This document shows positions 28,420 through 38,381 of a stretch of DNA of 64,000 nucleotides, in pieces. The notes under the pieces were generated by a model that did not search any database, was not told where the DNA came from, and saw nothing but the letters and a program-made list of their open reading frames with translations. Source of the DNA: Marinomonas rhodophyticola. GTDB lineage: Bacteria; Pseudomonadota; Gammaproteobacteria; Pseudomonadales; Marinomonadaceae. The stretch covers positions 372,001 to 436,000 of the forward strand of contig NZ_JAPEUL010000012.1 in NCBI RefSeq assembly GCF_026113935.1. The letters run 5' to 3'. Position 1 is the stretch's first letter, and each line of letters starts with the position of its first letter. A program made the translations under genes and the position numbers.

Positions 28420-30033
28420 ATGTCTCACCAGTCAGAATTGATCAGCCAAGACATACTTGGTTATTTGAAACAACACGAAGAAAAAGACTTACTGCGTCTT
28501 CTTACCTGTGGCAATGTTGATGATGGAAAAAGTACCTTAATTGGCCGCTTACTTCATGACTCTAAGTTGATCTATGAAGATCACTTAGATGCCGTGAAGC
28601 GTGACAGTAAAAAGTCTGGTACACAGGGCGAAGAGGTGGATCTGGCTTTGTTGGTCGATGGTCTACAAGCAGAGCGTGAGCAGGGCATCACAATCGATGT
28701 GGCGTATCGTTATTTTTCTACGGAAAAGCGCAAGTTCATTATTGCGGATACTCCAGGGCATGAGCAGTACACTCGAAATATGGCGACCGGTGCATCTACC
28801 TGTGATCTTGCTATTATTTTGATTGATGCGCGTTATGGTGTTCAAACACAAACCCGTCGCCATAGTTATATTGCGTCCTTGTTGGGCATCAAGCATGTTG
28901 TTGTCGCCATTAATAAGATGGATTTGGTGAATTTTTCAGAGGAAACGTTTAATCAGATCAAACAGGATTATCTGACGTTTGTGGATCAGCTTGGCGATCG
29001 CAAGCCGGAAGACATTCATTTTGTACCAATGTCTGCACTGCGTGGCGATAACGTCGTCAACGCGTCTGAGAGTACACCTTGGTATCAAGGCGGTCCACTC
29101 ATGTCGATTTTGGAAACAGTACAGATTAATCGTGATGTGAAACGTGATTCGTTCCGTTTTCCTGTGCAGTATGTGAATCGCCCTAATTTAGATTTCCGTG
29201 GTTTCTCTGGAACCATTGCCGCAGGCGCTGTGAAACCTGGCGACAAAGTGGTCGCTTTGCCATCTGGAAAAGTGTCTACGGTTGAAAGAATCGTCACATT
29301 TGATGGGGATTTAGAGGCAGCGAAAGCCGGGCAAGCTGTTACGATCACGCTGGAAGATGAAATCGATATTAGTCGTGGTGATATGCTGTCACACCTTGGA
29401 CAAGAGCCGCTTATTGCAACCACACTGCGCGCTTCTATTGTTTGGATGGCGGATCAGCCGTTAGTGCCGGGTAAGTTGTATGACTTCAAATTAGGTACAC
29501 AAACGGTTCCTGGTAAAGTGCATCACTTTAATCATCGAGTGGATGTCAATACTCTGGAAGTTAGCCATATAGATTCATTAGAGCTTAATGGTATCGCTGA
29601 TGCTGTATTGCAGTTCGATGCGCCAGTTGCGTTTGATGAATATACGGATAGTCGCTTTACCGGTGCATTGGTTATTATTGATCGACTCACGAATGTGACG
29701 GTTGGCGCTGGGATGGTGGAAGAAGCTGTCGCTGAAATTGATCAAGATAGTATTGTTAGTGCAGAAGATCGTGCCGCCAGACTTGGGCAGAAGCCCGCCG
29801 TTATTGCACTATCGGCTGACATATTGGAGCAAAGCAGTACCCTTGAGCGGTTGTTGCTGCGCCAAGGAGTGGTTGCCTTGGTTAAAGCGGATGCGTCGGA
29901 ACAAGAGGCGGTGTTAATTCGCCAGACAGGGATCGCTTTCTTGGTTGGTAATCCGACAATAGCCGATTCCCATCTTACGGAATCAACTCTGGATGCCGTG
30001 GTTGATTTGATCATTGAGAGTGTGCGGTTATAA
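28420..30033 (+). CDS. cysN: Sulfate adenylyltransferase subunit 1 (GTPase)
   Basis: CysN is the regulatory GTPase subunit that drives sulfate activation by CysD. G1 reads [16 protein letters not shown]3 DTPGHEQY and G4 NKMD, followed by elongation-factor-like beta-barrel domains. At 537 residues it ends before any APS kinase domain, so it is the stand-alone CysN type rather than a CysNC fusion, and no cysC is in the window. The last 60 residues form an extra tail rich in acidic and aliphatic residues, including [14 protein letters not shown]. Confidence 0.95.
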   Translation: MSHQSELISQDILGYLKQHEEKDLLRLLTCGNVDDGKSTLIGRLLHDSKLIYEDHLDAVKRDSKKSGTQGEEVDLALLVDGLQAEREQGITIDVAYRYFSTEKRKFIIADTPGHEQYTRNMATGASTCDLAIILIDARYGVQTQTRRHSYIASLLGIKHVVVAINKMDLVNFSEETFNQIKQDYLTFVDQLGDRKPEDIHFVPMSALRGDNVVNASESTPWYQGGPLMSILETVQINRDVKRDSFRFPVQYVNRPNLDFRGFSGTIAAGAVKPGDKVVALPSGKVSTVERIVTFDGDLEAAKAGQAVTITLEDEIDISRGDMLSHLGQEPLIATTLRASIVWMADQPLVPGKLYDFKLGTQTVPGKVHHFNHRVDVNTLEVSHIDSLELNGIADAVLQFDAPVAFDEYTDSRFTGALVIIDRLTNVTVGAGMVEEAVAEIDQDSIVSAEDRAARLGQKPAVIALSADILEQSSTLERLLLRQGVVALVKADASEQEAVLIRQTGIAFLVGNPTIADSHLTESTLDAVVDLIIESVRL

Positions 30034-30042
30034 AGCAAACAC

Positions 30043-30074
30043 CAAAAGCCAGCTTATTTAAGCTGGCTTTTTTA
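30043..30074. terminator. Terminator between cysN and the siderophore-interacting protein gene
   Basis: AAAGCCAGCTTA and TAAGCTGGCTTT form a 12-bp stem with T tracts on both strands, suited to both convergent genes. Confidence 0.85.
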
Positions 30075-30085
30075 TGAATCAATGG

Positions 30086-30826
30086 TTATTGCTCCATTTC
30101 TTCTAAGTCAATGCGCTTTACTTCTTTATGCTGGTCTTCGTTGCTGCCTAACTTCCAGTAGCTAGATAAATACAAATTTTCCTTCTCAATTTTTGCGTCC
30201 TTTTTAAAAAATGCACGTAACATTTTCATGCTACTGAATTCGCAAGCCGCCCAAACAGAAACTTGACCTTGTAGCCATGGCAGTAATTGAACCTGTTCCA
30301 CTAATAAGTTAGCGTTTTCGCCTGGGTGCGGATTAATCACCCATTTTAATTCTATGTTTTTAGGGTGTCTTAACGGCTGAATATCCTCTTGAGAAATGAC
30401 TTCAATAATGGCGTAGCCTTTTGCATCCTGCGGAAGCATTTCTAGGTTGACACTAATTGCGGGGAGGGCCGTCATATCGCCAACAAAAATGTGCCAATCC
30501 GCTGCTTCGATGAGTTTTTTTGGTCCAGGACCACCAACAAGGATTAAATCGTTAGCTTGTGCTTGCTTTGCCCAAGATGACGCAGGACCGCTATCTTCAT
30601 GAAGTACGAAATCAATGTCTATTTCGTCTGCACGCTGGTGTCTAATGGTATAGGTTCGGACGCACGGTTTTTGATCCTCTCTTGGAAAAATGAGTTTGAC
30701 GTAGCCGCTTTCTTGGTTTGCTGGAATGGTGTGTATATTGTCGCCACCTAATGTTACTCGGAGCATGTTGGTTGTGATCTGTGCCTTTTTGATTACAGTA
30801 AGTTCTCGTGGTAGTGGTCTATTCAT
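30086..30826 (-). CDS. Siderophore-interacting protein (FAD ferric-siderophore reductase family)
   Basis: The product is a flavin reductase of the SIP/ViuB family that releases iron from ferric siderophores in the cytosol. The FAD motif RTYTIRHQ is followed by VGGPGPKK and IFVGDMTALPAI, the NAD(P)H-side motif, and the C-terminal helix typical of SIP proteins (LYLSSYWKLG). Length 246. It overlaps the MarR regulator gene upstream by 8 bp, so both are made from one transcript. A Fur-type box lies over the promoter of the pair. Confidence 0.92.
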   Translation of the reverse strand: MNRPLPRELTVIKKAQITTNMLRVTLGGDNIHTIPANQESGYVKLIFPREDQKPCVRTYTIRHQRADEIDIDFVLHEDSGPASSWAKQAQANDLILVGGPGPKKLIEAADWHIFVGDMTALPAISVNLEMLPQDAKGYAIIEVISQEDIQPLRHPKNIELKWVINPHPGENANLLVEQVQLLPWLQGQVSVWAACEFSSMKMLRAFFKKDAKIEKENLYLSSYWKLGSNEDQHKEVKRIDLEEMEQ

Positions 30827-31280
30827 TAGTGGCTCCTGAATCTTGTTTATGACAAAGTGATGGATAAGGGGTGTTCGTCATCATTTCTGCAATGTAAATG
30901 AAATCAACGATTTGTTGCTCAGTTAAATGGTGTGTCATCTTTTCGACGGCCAGTTGATCGAGCGTCATGAGTTTATTGAGTAATGCGTCACCCGATTCAG
31001 TGAGGCTCAGTAGCTGGCTGCGGTGGTTGTCTGGATTGCGTACTTTTTTAACATAACCCAGGCTGACCAATTCTTTTAAAACTCGAGTGATTTGTGATTT
31101 ATCGAGAGAAAGCCTCTCTGCTATGTCTTTGGCATGGCAATTTGGAATTCTACGAATGCATTTAAGAGAGCGAATATGACTGACAGGGATTGAAATTCCT
31201 GAATTTAACGCTTCCTCACGTAAATGATGGCGATAACTGTGTATGAGTTGATGAAGTGACTCGGCAATTTTTTCCTTCAT
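30819..31280 (-). CDS. MarR family transcriptional regulator
   Basis: The 153-residue protein has a winged helix-turn-helix: recognition region AKDIAERLSLDKSQITRVLKEL and wing VRNPDNHRSQLLSLTESG, the DxRxx-type wing of MarR proteins. It probably controls its own operon, since a GTTGA/TCAAC palindrome overlaps the -35 element in front of it. The ligand is unknown; coupling to a siderophore reductase suggests iron or siderophore stress. ATG 31280 has AGG upstream. Confidence 0.9.
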   Translation of the reverse strand: MKEKIAESLHQLIHSYRHHLREEALNSGISIPVSHIRSLKCIRRIPNCHAKDIAERLSLDKSQITRVLKELVSLGYVKKVRNPDNHRSQLLSLTESGDALLNKLMTLDQLAVEKMTHHLTEQQIVDFIYIAEMMTNTPYPSLCHKQDSGATNE

Positions 31281-31302
31281 AGAAACCTGTTTTTGAAATT
31301 TA

Positions 31303-31317
31303 TGAGAATAGTTATCA
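31303..31317. promoter_or_regulatory. Fur box in front of marR-sip operon
   Basis: On the minus strand TGATAACTATTCTCA fits the 7-1-7 Fur consensus TGATAAT-N-ATTATCA at 12 of 14 positions. It lies over the expected transcription start, immediately after the -10 element, where Fur would block the polymerase when iron is plentiful. Confidence 0.65.
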
Positions 31318-31345
31318 GTTTAGTTTTGTCGGTTGATAGTGTCAA
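31317..31345 (-). promoter_or_regulatory. Promoter of marR-sip operon
   Basis: TTGACA (plus 31340-31345) and TAAACT (plus 31317-31322) are 17 bases apart on the minus strand, a near-ideal sigma-70 promoter. The Fur box starts where the -10 element ends. Confidence 0.7.
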
Positions 31346-31346
31346 C
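31332..31346. promoter_or_regulatory. GTTGA-N5-TCAAC palindrome over the -35 element
   Basis: A 5-bp perfect inverted repeat with a 5-nt spacer overlaps the -35 element of the marR-sip promoter. Size and position suit a MarR-family autoregulatory operator. Confidence 0.45.
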
Positions 31347-31490
31347 TAAAGGGTCCGTATTTTTAAAAGACATTTTCTTGCGCTTTCTTCAGGCTAGGCA
31401 TCAGTAAGGCTATTTGAGAGCAAGTCATGGATTTTTTTATTAAAATGAATCGCTACAATGGGCTAATTCAACGAAGCGGATAAAATCCTG

Positions 31491-31982
31491 ATGGATAAAC
31501 AAGATGTATATAAAGCCGTCACAGAAGCATTACTACGCCGCTATGAAACTGCAAAATGGGCGGCCAAACAGGCGCATGAAGCGGCGACGAATCAAGAAAG
31601 TATTGCTGAAAATAAATACGATACTTTTGGCTTAGAGGCTTCTTATTTAGCTCACGGCCAATCCCAGCGTGTATTAGAGTGCGAAAAGGATTGGTTGATT
31701 TTTAGCAAAACACCCCCTGTTACTTTTGCTGAAGATAGTACTGTTGGTCTATGGAGTATGGTAACCCTATCTGAGCTGGAGCCACTCAGTGGTATAAAGA
31801 AGTATTTCTTCATATCGCCTTGCGCAGGTGGACTGAATGTTGAAATTAAAGGAGAAACGGTTTACTTAGTTACCGCCTCAACACCCGTTGGTAAAAGATT
31901 ATTGGGGAAAATGTTGGGTGATGAGGTCGATTTGCCTCAAAATAGTCGACAAATCGCTTATGAAATCACCAGCATTGCATAA
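31491..31982 (+). CDS. GreA/GreB C-terminal domain-like protein
   Basis: The 163-residue product has an N-terminal helical part (ALLRRYETAKWAAKQAHEAA, reminiscent of a short coiled coil) and a C-terminal FKBP-like region ending in STPVGKRLLGKMLGDEVDLP. That motif matches the S-P-x-G-x-A-L-L-G-K-x-x-G-D-x-V signature of Gre transcript-cleavage factors, which bind the RNA polymerase secondary channel. The N-terminal acidic finger of GreA is not clearly present. It stands alone upstream of aspS. Confidence 0.7.
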   Translation: MDKQDVYKAVTEALLRRYETAKWAAKQAHEAATNQESIAENKYDTFGLEASYLAHGQSQRVLECEKDWLIFSKTPPVTFAEDSTVGLWSMVTLSELEPLSGIKKYFFISPCAGGLNVEIKGETVYLVTASTPVGKRLLGKMLGDEVDLPQNSRQIAYEITSIA

Positions 31983-32041
31983 TGCGTCTATTGTGTTGGA
32001 CAAATTTGGTTCAGACCCTAGAGAGTCGGACTCGGTTCGCA

Positions 32042-32047
32042 TATAAT
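32042..32047 (+). promoter_or_regulatory. -10 element upstream of aspS
   Basis: A perfect TATAAT hexamer lies about 125 bp before the aspS start. The -35 position is weak (TAGAGA at 17-bp spacing). A GAGTC-G-GACTC palindrome lies just upstream, around 32022-32032. Confidence 0.35.
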
Positions 32048-32171
32048 GCTTTGCCTTAAAATATTCTGTTATTCTATTCAGAGCTTAAAATTCAGTTAAC
32101 ATTACTGATCGAATGGAAAACGTTCTAAGAAAAAATCACTCTCTTACTGAGAAAGTAATAGGAAAGAAATT

Positions 32172-33945
32172 ATGCGCAGCCATTATTGCGGCGAGTTAAA
32201 TGCTTCTAATATTTCACAAGAAATCACCCTATGCGGTTGGGTTCATCGTCGTCGTGACCACGGTGGCGTTATCTTCCTAGACGTTCGCGATCGTGAAGGT
32301 ATCACTCAAGTCGTTTTTGACCCAGATCGTGCTGAAAGTTTTGCGCTTGCCGACAGTGTTCGTAATGAGTTTGTTGTTAAGCTAAAAGGTGTGGTGCGCG
32401 CTCGTCCTGAAGGGACAACTAATCCAAATATGCGTACTGGCGAAATTGAAGTGCTTGGTACTGAGCTTGAAATTCTGAACGTGGCAAAAACACCTCCATT
32501 TCAGTTGGATGAGCATCAATCTGTTGGTGAAGATGTTCGCTTGAAAAATCGTTTTATCGATTTGCGTCGCCCTGAAATTCAGCAAAAAATGCGTTTTCGT
32601 TCAAAGGTGACATCTGTTCTACGTCGTTATTTGGATGGCAATGGCTTTTTAGACATTGAAACGCCTATTTTGACGCGTGCAACACCAGAAGGCGCGCGTG
32701 ATTATTTAGTGCCTAGCCGTACTCAGCAGGGTAGTTTTTTTGCGCTTCCTCAGTCCCCTCAGCTTTTCAAGCAGCTATTGATGGTGTCTGGTTTTGATCG
32801 CTATTATCAAATCGCAAAATGTTTCCGTGATGAAGATCTACGAGCAGATCGCCAACCAGAATTCACTCAAGTCGATATTGAAACGTCGTTCATGAGTGAA
32901 AAAGACATTATGGCGATGACAGAAACGATGATTGTTAGCTTGTTTAAAGAGCTAATGAATGTTGATTTGGGTGTGTTTCCACGTATGCCTTATTCCAAGG
33001 CAATGGAAACGTATGGCAGTGATAAGCCGGATCTTCGGATTCCGTTGACCATTGTGACTGTATCTGACTTGATGGCTGACGTAGACTTTAAAGTATTTTC
33101 TGGCCCAGCCACCGATCCAAAAGGCCGCGTTGCTGCGTTAAAAGTGCCTGGTGGAAATGCGTTGACTCGCAAGCAAATCGATGACTACACCAAATTTGTT
33201 GGTATTTATGGTGCAAAAGGTTTGGCTTACATCAAGGTAAATGACAAATCAAATCTTGAAGAAGGTTTGCAGTCACCGATCGTTAAATTCTTGCCTGTAG
33301 ATGTTCGCGCAGCTTTGCTTGATCGTCTTGGAGTATCAAGATGGTGACTTGATTTTCTTCGGTGCAGACTCTGCCAAGGTTGTGAATGAGGCTCTTGGTG
33401 CGCTTCGCTGCAAACTAGGTGAAGATTTAGATCTTTATACTTGTAAATGGGCGCCATTGTGGGTTGTGGACTTCCCAATGTTTGAAGAAACAAGTGATGG
33501 CGGAATCACAGCTATTCACCATCCATTTACTGCACCGTCTTGTTCTCCAGAAGATCTTAAGGCAAGCCCTTTGACTGCACTATCACAAGCGTATGATATG
33601 GTGTTAAATGGTACAGAACTTGGTGGTGGCTCTATTCGTATACACCAGGCTTCAATGCAGGAAACTGTATTTGAGTTACTAAATATCACTAAGGAAGAGC
33701 AGGAAGAGAAATTTGGCTTCTTATTAGACGCACTTAAATTCGGTGCGCCGCCACATGGTGGTTTAGCATTTGGCTTAGATCGCCTTGTGATGCTAATGAC
33801 GGGCTCTAGCTCGATTCGTGACGTTATTGCTTTCCCTAAAACGCAAAGTGCTACCTGCCTACTAACTCAGGCGCCAGGTGAGGTAAGTGAGAAACAATTA
33901 AAGGAATTAAATATTCGCGTCAGAAAGCCAATCGCTGAATCTTAG
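32172..33945 (+). CDS. aspS: Aspartate-tRNA ligase, frameshifted
   Basis: The enzyme charges tRNA-Asp and is essential. The N-terminal OB-fold anticodon domain starts [12 protein letters not shown]; class II motifs include [18 protein letters not shown], and motif 3 appears as [13 protein letters not shown]. The bacterial GAD insertion is present. Joined length is about 591 residues (E. coli 590). The frame is lost near 33329-33333 where one extra G follows DRL; the other frame gives [13 protein letters not shown]. An essential gene with one indel is best read as a sequence error. AGGAAAG precedes ATG 32172. Confidence 0.95.
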
Positions 33946-34007
33946 TTTTTTAGCGATTAAATCGCCTTAAAACAGTGAGTTATGTTAAAGAATTGCAAGT
34001 AAAATGT

Positions 34008-34035
34008 AAAAGACCGCTAATATGCGGTCTTTTTT
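34008..34035 (+). terminator. Rho-independent terminator after aspS
   Basis: AAAAGACCGC-TAATAT-GCGGTCTTTT followed by T residues. Confidence 0.88.
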
Positions 34036-34105
34036 GTGTTTTGGCATTGCATACTTTGTAAAGGGCTGTTGAAATATACAGTAACTATGCAGGGCGTAAA
34101 AATTT

Positions 34106-34662
34106 ATGATCATGACCAGAATTTTAGCGATTGATCCGAGCCTAGAATAACAGGCTTTGGCATTATAGACGTCATAAATGGCAAAACTCACTATGTGAAT
34201 AGTGGGTGTATTAAATTGCCTGACGAAGTTTTGTCTGTCAGGTTAAAGCATATTTTTAATTATATCTCTGTATTATTGGAAGAATATAAGCCTGATGAGT
34301 TTGCTATTGAGGAAGTGTTTTTGGCGAAAAACGCGAATTCTGCACTAAAGCTTGGCCAAGCACGGGGGGTTGCCATTGTGGCGGCATCTTTGCGAGAGCT
34401 TGCGGTGCATGAGTATGCCGCTCGAAGAGTTAAGCAGTCCGTTGTTGGCAACGGTAACGCGGATAAAAGTCAAGTTCAGTCTATGGTGCAATTGTTGTTA
34501 AATCTGTCTTCTAAGCCTCAAGCAGACGCGGCAGATGCTTTGGCTATTGCTCTGTGTCATGCCAATACACGTACTTCAGGCGGTTTAGAGTATGGTGTTG
34601 GGAAACGAGCGGGGCGTTCATCTAAACGCTGGACTGAACAAGATGTAAGGAAGTCATTGTGA
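34106..34662 (+). CDS. ruvC: Crossover junction endodeoxyribonuclease RuvC, frameshifted
   Basis: RuvC cuts Holliday junctions as a dimer with RuvAB. The first catalytic Asp is in ILAIDP; the Glu is in [20 protein letters not shown] and the last two acids are in [11 protein letters not shown]. The frame is lost near 34135-34141, a few codons after the first Asp; the next frame continues [10 protein letters not shown]. Joined length is about 185 residues. ATG 34106 has AGGG 11 bases upstream; ATG 34112 would match the E. coli N-terminus better, so the start is unsettled. Its TGA overlaps the GTG of ruvA. Confidence 0.92.
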
Positions 34663-35262
34663 TTGGTCGAATCGTTGGTACTTTGGTTGAAAAAGCACCG
34701 CCAGAACTGCTGGTTGATGTGGGTGGAATTGGGTATGAAGTGAGACTCACCCATGACCACTATTTATGATTTACCTCAAGTGGGTGGCATAGTCACTTTA
34801 TATACTCATTTGCTAGTAAAAGAAGATTCTCACACTCTTTATGGCTTTATTGATAAAAATGAGCGTGCTCTGTTTCGTATTCTCATCAAAGTGAATGGTA
34901 TTGGCCCTAAAATGGCGTTAGCAATCTTATCTAGTATGTCAGCTGAAGAGCTGATTGGTAATGTACAAGAATCCGATGTCACCGCTTTGACCCGCATCCC
35001 TGGCGTTGGCAAAAAAACCGCTGAGCGTTTAATTATTGAGTTGCGAGATAAACTTGGTCAAGCTGCGAAGAACGATCTCTTTTCTGCGCCAGCCGTATTG
35101 CGACAAGTACAGGCGGATCCAAGGCAAGAGGCTGAAGCTGCGCTTATTTCTCTTGGTTATAAGCCTCAAGAAGCGGCCAAAGCCATTGCTGGTATTCCGG
35201 TTGATGCAGCAAACAGTGAAGATGTAATAAAAGCAGCCCTAAAAGGTATGCTAAGGCAATAA
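34659..35262 (+). CDS. ruvA: Holliday junction helicase subunit RuvA, frameshifted
   Basis: RuvA binds four-way junctions and loads RuvB. The N-terminal OB fold starts [23 protein letters not shown]-like sequence; two helix-hairpin-helix motifs follow ([13 protein letters not shown] and [13 protein letters not shown]), then the C-terminal RuvB-binding domain ([16 protein letters not shown]). The start is GTG 34659, overlapping the ruvC stop. The frame is lost near 34742-34744; dropping one A restores [13 protein letters not shown]. Joined length is 201 residues, the normal size. Confidence 0.93.
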
Positions 35263-35264
35263 GC

Positions 35265-36278
35265 ATGATTGAGCACGATAGAATTATTTCTGCTGAGCTA
35301 AAAGGTAATGATCGTCAAGTCGATCGGGCAATACGTCCGCAGGCGCTTGCAGAGTACATAGGGCAGTCTGTCGTTCGTGAGCAAATGGAGATTTTTATCG
35401 AAGCGGCCAGGCAGCGCCACGAGCCGCTTGATCACACTCTTATTTTTGGGCCTCCTGGTTTGGGTAAGACTACGCTTGCTCACATAATTGGCAATGAAAT
35501 GGGGGCGGAAGTAAGAACAACATCTGGTCCTGTTTTGGAAAGGGCTGGGGATCTTGCTGCTTTGTTAACGAATTTAAACGAAGGTGATATTTTATTTATT
35601 GATGAAATTCATCGTCTGAGTCCAGCTATTGAAGAGGTACTCTATCCGGCAATGGAAGATTACCAGCTTGATATAATGATCGGCGAGGCTTCAGCAGCAA
35701 GATCAATTAAAATTGAACTCCCTCCCTTTACTCTTGTCGGAGCAACAACTAGGGCAGGTTTGCTAACCTCTCCTTTGCGAGATCGATTTGGTATTGTGCA
35801 GCGCCTAGAGTTTTATGATGTGGAGTCACTAACAACGATAGTTGCTAGATCCGCAGGAAAAATGGGGATGCAACTTGATCACTCAGGGTGTTTTGAAGTG
35901 GCTCGAAGATCAAGGGGAACACCTCGAATAGCAAATCGTCTACTTCGTCGAGTGCGCGATGTTGCCCAAGTGAGTGGCGAGCATCTTGTAGGGCAAAAAG
36001 TTGCTCAAAGGGCGTTAGATATGTTAAGTGTAGATAGCCAAGGCTTTGACCATTTAGACAGGCGTATGCTATTGACCATGATAGAAAAGTTTGACGGGAG
36101 GCCTGTTGGCCTAGACAGTGTTTCAGCAGCGTTAGGTGAAGACAAAGATACAATAGAAGATGTTATAGAGCCGTTTTTGATTCAGCAGGGCTTCATAATT
36201 CGGACACCAAGAGGGCGTCAAGTTACGAAGCGTGCTTATGAGCATTTTAATTACCAACTACCTACGGATTTTAAATAG
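35265..36278 (+). CDS. ruvB: Holliday junction branch migration ATPase RuvB
   Basis: RuvB is the hexameric AAA+ motor that moves Holliday junctions with RuvA. Walker A reads [10 protein letters not shown], Walker B FIDEIHRL, sensor 1 GATTRAG, and the winged-helix end contains [14 protein letters not shown]. The 337 residues are complete and in frame. It starts 2 bp after the ruvA stop. tolQ follows after 9 bp, an order also found in Pseudomonas. Confidence 0.97.
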   Translation: MIEHDRIISAELKGNDRQVDRAIRPQALAEYIGQSVVREQMEIFIEAARQRHEPLDHTLIFGPPGLGKTTLAHIIGNEMGAEVRTTSGPVLERAGDLAALLTNLNEGDILFIDEIHRLSPAIEEVLYPAMEDYQLDIMIGEASAARSIKIELPPFTLVGATTRAGLLTSPLRDRFGIVQRLEFYDVESLTTIVARSAGKMGMQLDHSGCFEVARRSRGTPRIANRLLRRVRDVAQVSGEHLVGQKVAQRALDMLSVDSQGFDHLDRRMLLTMIEKFDGRPVGLDSVSAALGEDKDTIEDVIEPFLIQQGFIIRTPRGRQVTKRAYEHFNYQLPTDFK

Positions 36279-36287
36279 AGGTTAATA

Positions 36288-36968
36288 ATGTCAATTTGGG
36301 GACTTATCGCCAGTGCTAGTTTCGTTGTTCAACTTGTTATGTTGACGTTATTAGCTGCTTCCATCTTTTCATGGATTGTTATATTTCAAAGAATTCGAGT
36401 GTTAAAAGAAGCAAAAAGAGTTCGTGCTACATTTGAAGAGAATTTTTGGTCTGGCATTGATCTCAGTCAGCTTTACCGTAAGCTTACTCAGGAAGGTCGA
36501 AAAGTGGAGGGGATGGAAAATATTTTTACATCCGGCATAAAAGAATTCACTCGCTTAAGGCAGAGTCATAATGTAGACCCTGAGGCTATTATGGATGGCG
36601 TTCAGCGCGCAATGCGAGTGGCACTGTACCGTGAAGAAGAAAAGTTAGATCAACATCTACCTTTTTTGGCTACAGTGGGCTCTACCAGTCCTTATATCGG
36701 TCTTTTTGGGACTGTTTGGGGGATTATGCATTCGTTTATTGGTTTGGCAGAGGTTCAGCAGGCAACATTAGCTACCGTAGCACCAGGTATTGCTGAGGCT
36801 CTTATTGCAACAGCCATAGGTTTGGCTGCAGCGATACCTGCCGTTATTGCTTATAACCGTTTTTCTTCAACTGCAGAATCGCTTGGCTCTAGTTACGAGA
36901 ACTTTGCAGATGAATTTACAAGTATATTACATCGCAAGGTGCATGTTAGAGAGGGAGGCGCTGTATAG
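36288..36968 (+). CDS. tolQ: Tol-Pal system proton channel subunit TolQ
   Basis: TolQ forms the inner-membrane proton channel with TolR that energises TolA during outer-membrane constriction. The 226-residue product has three membrane helices (near residues 10-35, 130-155 and 170-195), with the MotA/ExbB signature SPYIGLFGTVWGIMHSF and ATAIGLAAAIPAVIAYN. GAGG lies before ATG 36288. It opens the tolQRAB-pal-cpoB operon; no ybgC precedes it here. Confidence 0.96.
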   Translation: MSIWGLIASASFVVQLVMLTLLAASIFSWIVIFQRIRVLKEAKRVRATFEENFWSGIDLSQLYRKLTQEGRKVEGMENIFTSGIKEFTRLRQSHNVDPEAIMDGVQRAMRVALYREEEKLDQHLPFLATVGSTSPYIGLFGTVWGIMHSFIGLAEVQQATLATVAPGIAEALIATAIGLAAAIPAVIAYNRFSSTAESLGSSYENFADEFTSILHRKVHVREGGAV

Positions 36969-37396
36969 TGGCTCGTTCACGCAGAAGAAATAAACGTCGC
37001 CCAATGGCGGAAATAAACGTTGTTCCGTATATTGACGTTATGCTCGTATTATTGGTTATTTTTATGATCACAGCACCAATGCTGACTCAGGGTGTTGACG
37101 TAGAACTGCCTAATGCAAATGCCACACCAATACAGGATGATGAGAACGATATTCTCATTGCATCGGTAGATTCTAAGGGTAAATTTTATTTAGATGTGGG
37201 TGGCAAGCAAGAATCTATTGCTTTATCCGAATTACAAGATAGAGTACGCAAAGTTTTGAGCCAGAACCCAAAAATGTCTGTTTTGGTTAGGGGTGATAAG
37301 AATGTTCCATATGGAGATGTGATTGGTTTGATGGTGGCTTTGCAAGGGGCTGGTGTTCCAAATGTTGGTTTAGTGACAGAGCCGGAAACGAATTAA
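36968..37396 (+). CDS. tolR: Tol-Pal system protein TolR
   Basis: TolR is a single-pass inner-membrane protein of the ExbD/TolR family. After a basic N-terminus (RSRRRNKRRPMAEINVVP) the membrane helix carries the proton-relay Asp in YIDVMLVLLVIFMI. The periplasmic domain ends at residue 142. GTG 36968 overlaps the tolQ stop (TAGTG), and its own stop overlaps tolA. Confidence 0.95.
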   Translation: MARSRRRNKRRPMAEINVVPYIDVMLVLLVIFMITAPMLTQGVDVELPNANATPIQDDENDILIASVDSKGKFYLDVGGKQESIALSELQDRVRKVLSQNPKMSVLVRGDKNVPYGDVIGLMVALQGAGVPNVGLVTEPETN

Positions 37397-38381
37397 TGAA
37401 ATGGCTACGCAGTGATAGTTATAGTATTCCAACAGTACTGGCTGTAGGTTTGCACGCTAGTATTGTTGTGGCTGGTTTAGTGGTGATTGACTTTGGTGAT
37501 ACTGAGCCGCCAAAACCCAAAAAGCCTCAAATTGTTAATGCTACCGTCGTGGATGTTTCGCAAACAATCATAGGTCAGCGTGAATCAGAACAGAGAGAGG
37601 CTCAAAAGCAGGCTGCGGTTGCAGAAGAGAAGCGAAAAGACGCTGAACAAAATCGCAAAAAAGAAGCGGAAAGAAAAGCATTGGAAGACAAGCAAAGACA
37701 GCTTGCCCAAGCCAAAGAGGCTAAAGAGAAAGAAGACGCTCAGAGAAAAAGAGAAGATGAGCAAAAGCGTCAAGCACAAGAAGCCGAGCAGAAACGCGTA
37801 GCTCAAGAAGCTGAAACAAAACGCTTAGCTCAAGAAGCAGAAAAAAAGCGTTTAGCTGAGAAAGAGGCTGACGATAAGAAGCGTAAAGAGTTGGAGCGTA
37901 AGGCTGAGGCAGATCGCTTAGCTGAAGAAAAGCGAAAAAACAAGCTGAAGCAGATCGTTTGGCTGAACAAGAGCGTAAGCGGCAAGAAGAAGCGTCCCGC
38001 TTAGCTGAGCAGAAAAAAGCGGAAGCAGCGGCAGCCAAAGCGGCTGCAGAAGAAGCGAAGGAACGAGCCGTGGCAGAAGCGCAAATGGTTCAATCTATTA
38101 GTAGCTTAATTAATAACAGAGTAACGGCAGCTTGGATTCGTCCGCCTAGTGCACGAAATAATATGGTAGCCCAGCTGCGTATTTATTTTTTGCCTACTGG
38201 TGAAGTAATGAATGCTCAAGTAACAAAAAGTAGTGGTGATGCCTTATTTGACCAAAGAGCCGTTGATGCTGTTTATAAGGTAAGGCGAATAGAGGAGCTT
38301 GCAAAAGTAGACTCTTATGTTTTTGAGCGAAATTTCCGTCAGGTAGATTTAATTTTTAACCCGCAGGATTTGAGAAACTAA
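37396..38381 (+). CDS. tolA: Tol-Pal system protein TolA, frameshifted
   Basis: TolA spans the periplasm from the inner membrane to Pal and TolB. An N-terminal membrane helix (VLAVGLHASIVVAGLVVI) is followed by a long Lys/Glu/Ala/Gln helix with repeated RLAxEAExKR-like units, and then the globular C-terminal domain (VTAAWIRPPSARNNMV, LPTGEVMNAQVTKSSGD). The frame is lost in the A run at 37935-37940; one more A restores KRKKQAEADRLAEQ. Joined length is about 328 residues. The highly repetitive A-rich coding makes this site prone to miscalls. Confidence 0.93.

Noticed and set aside
37585-37806. Leu/Phe/Ser-rich minus-strand frame opposite tolA
   Set aside because: It is the complement of Lys/Glu-rich codons and has no independent support.
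37935-37940. A-rich slip site in tolA as a programmed frameshift
   Set aside because: The second frame is needed for the whole C-terminal domain and no stimulatory structure or family precedent is known to me; the wide error pattern explains it.
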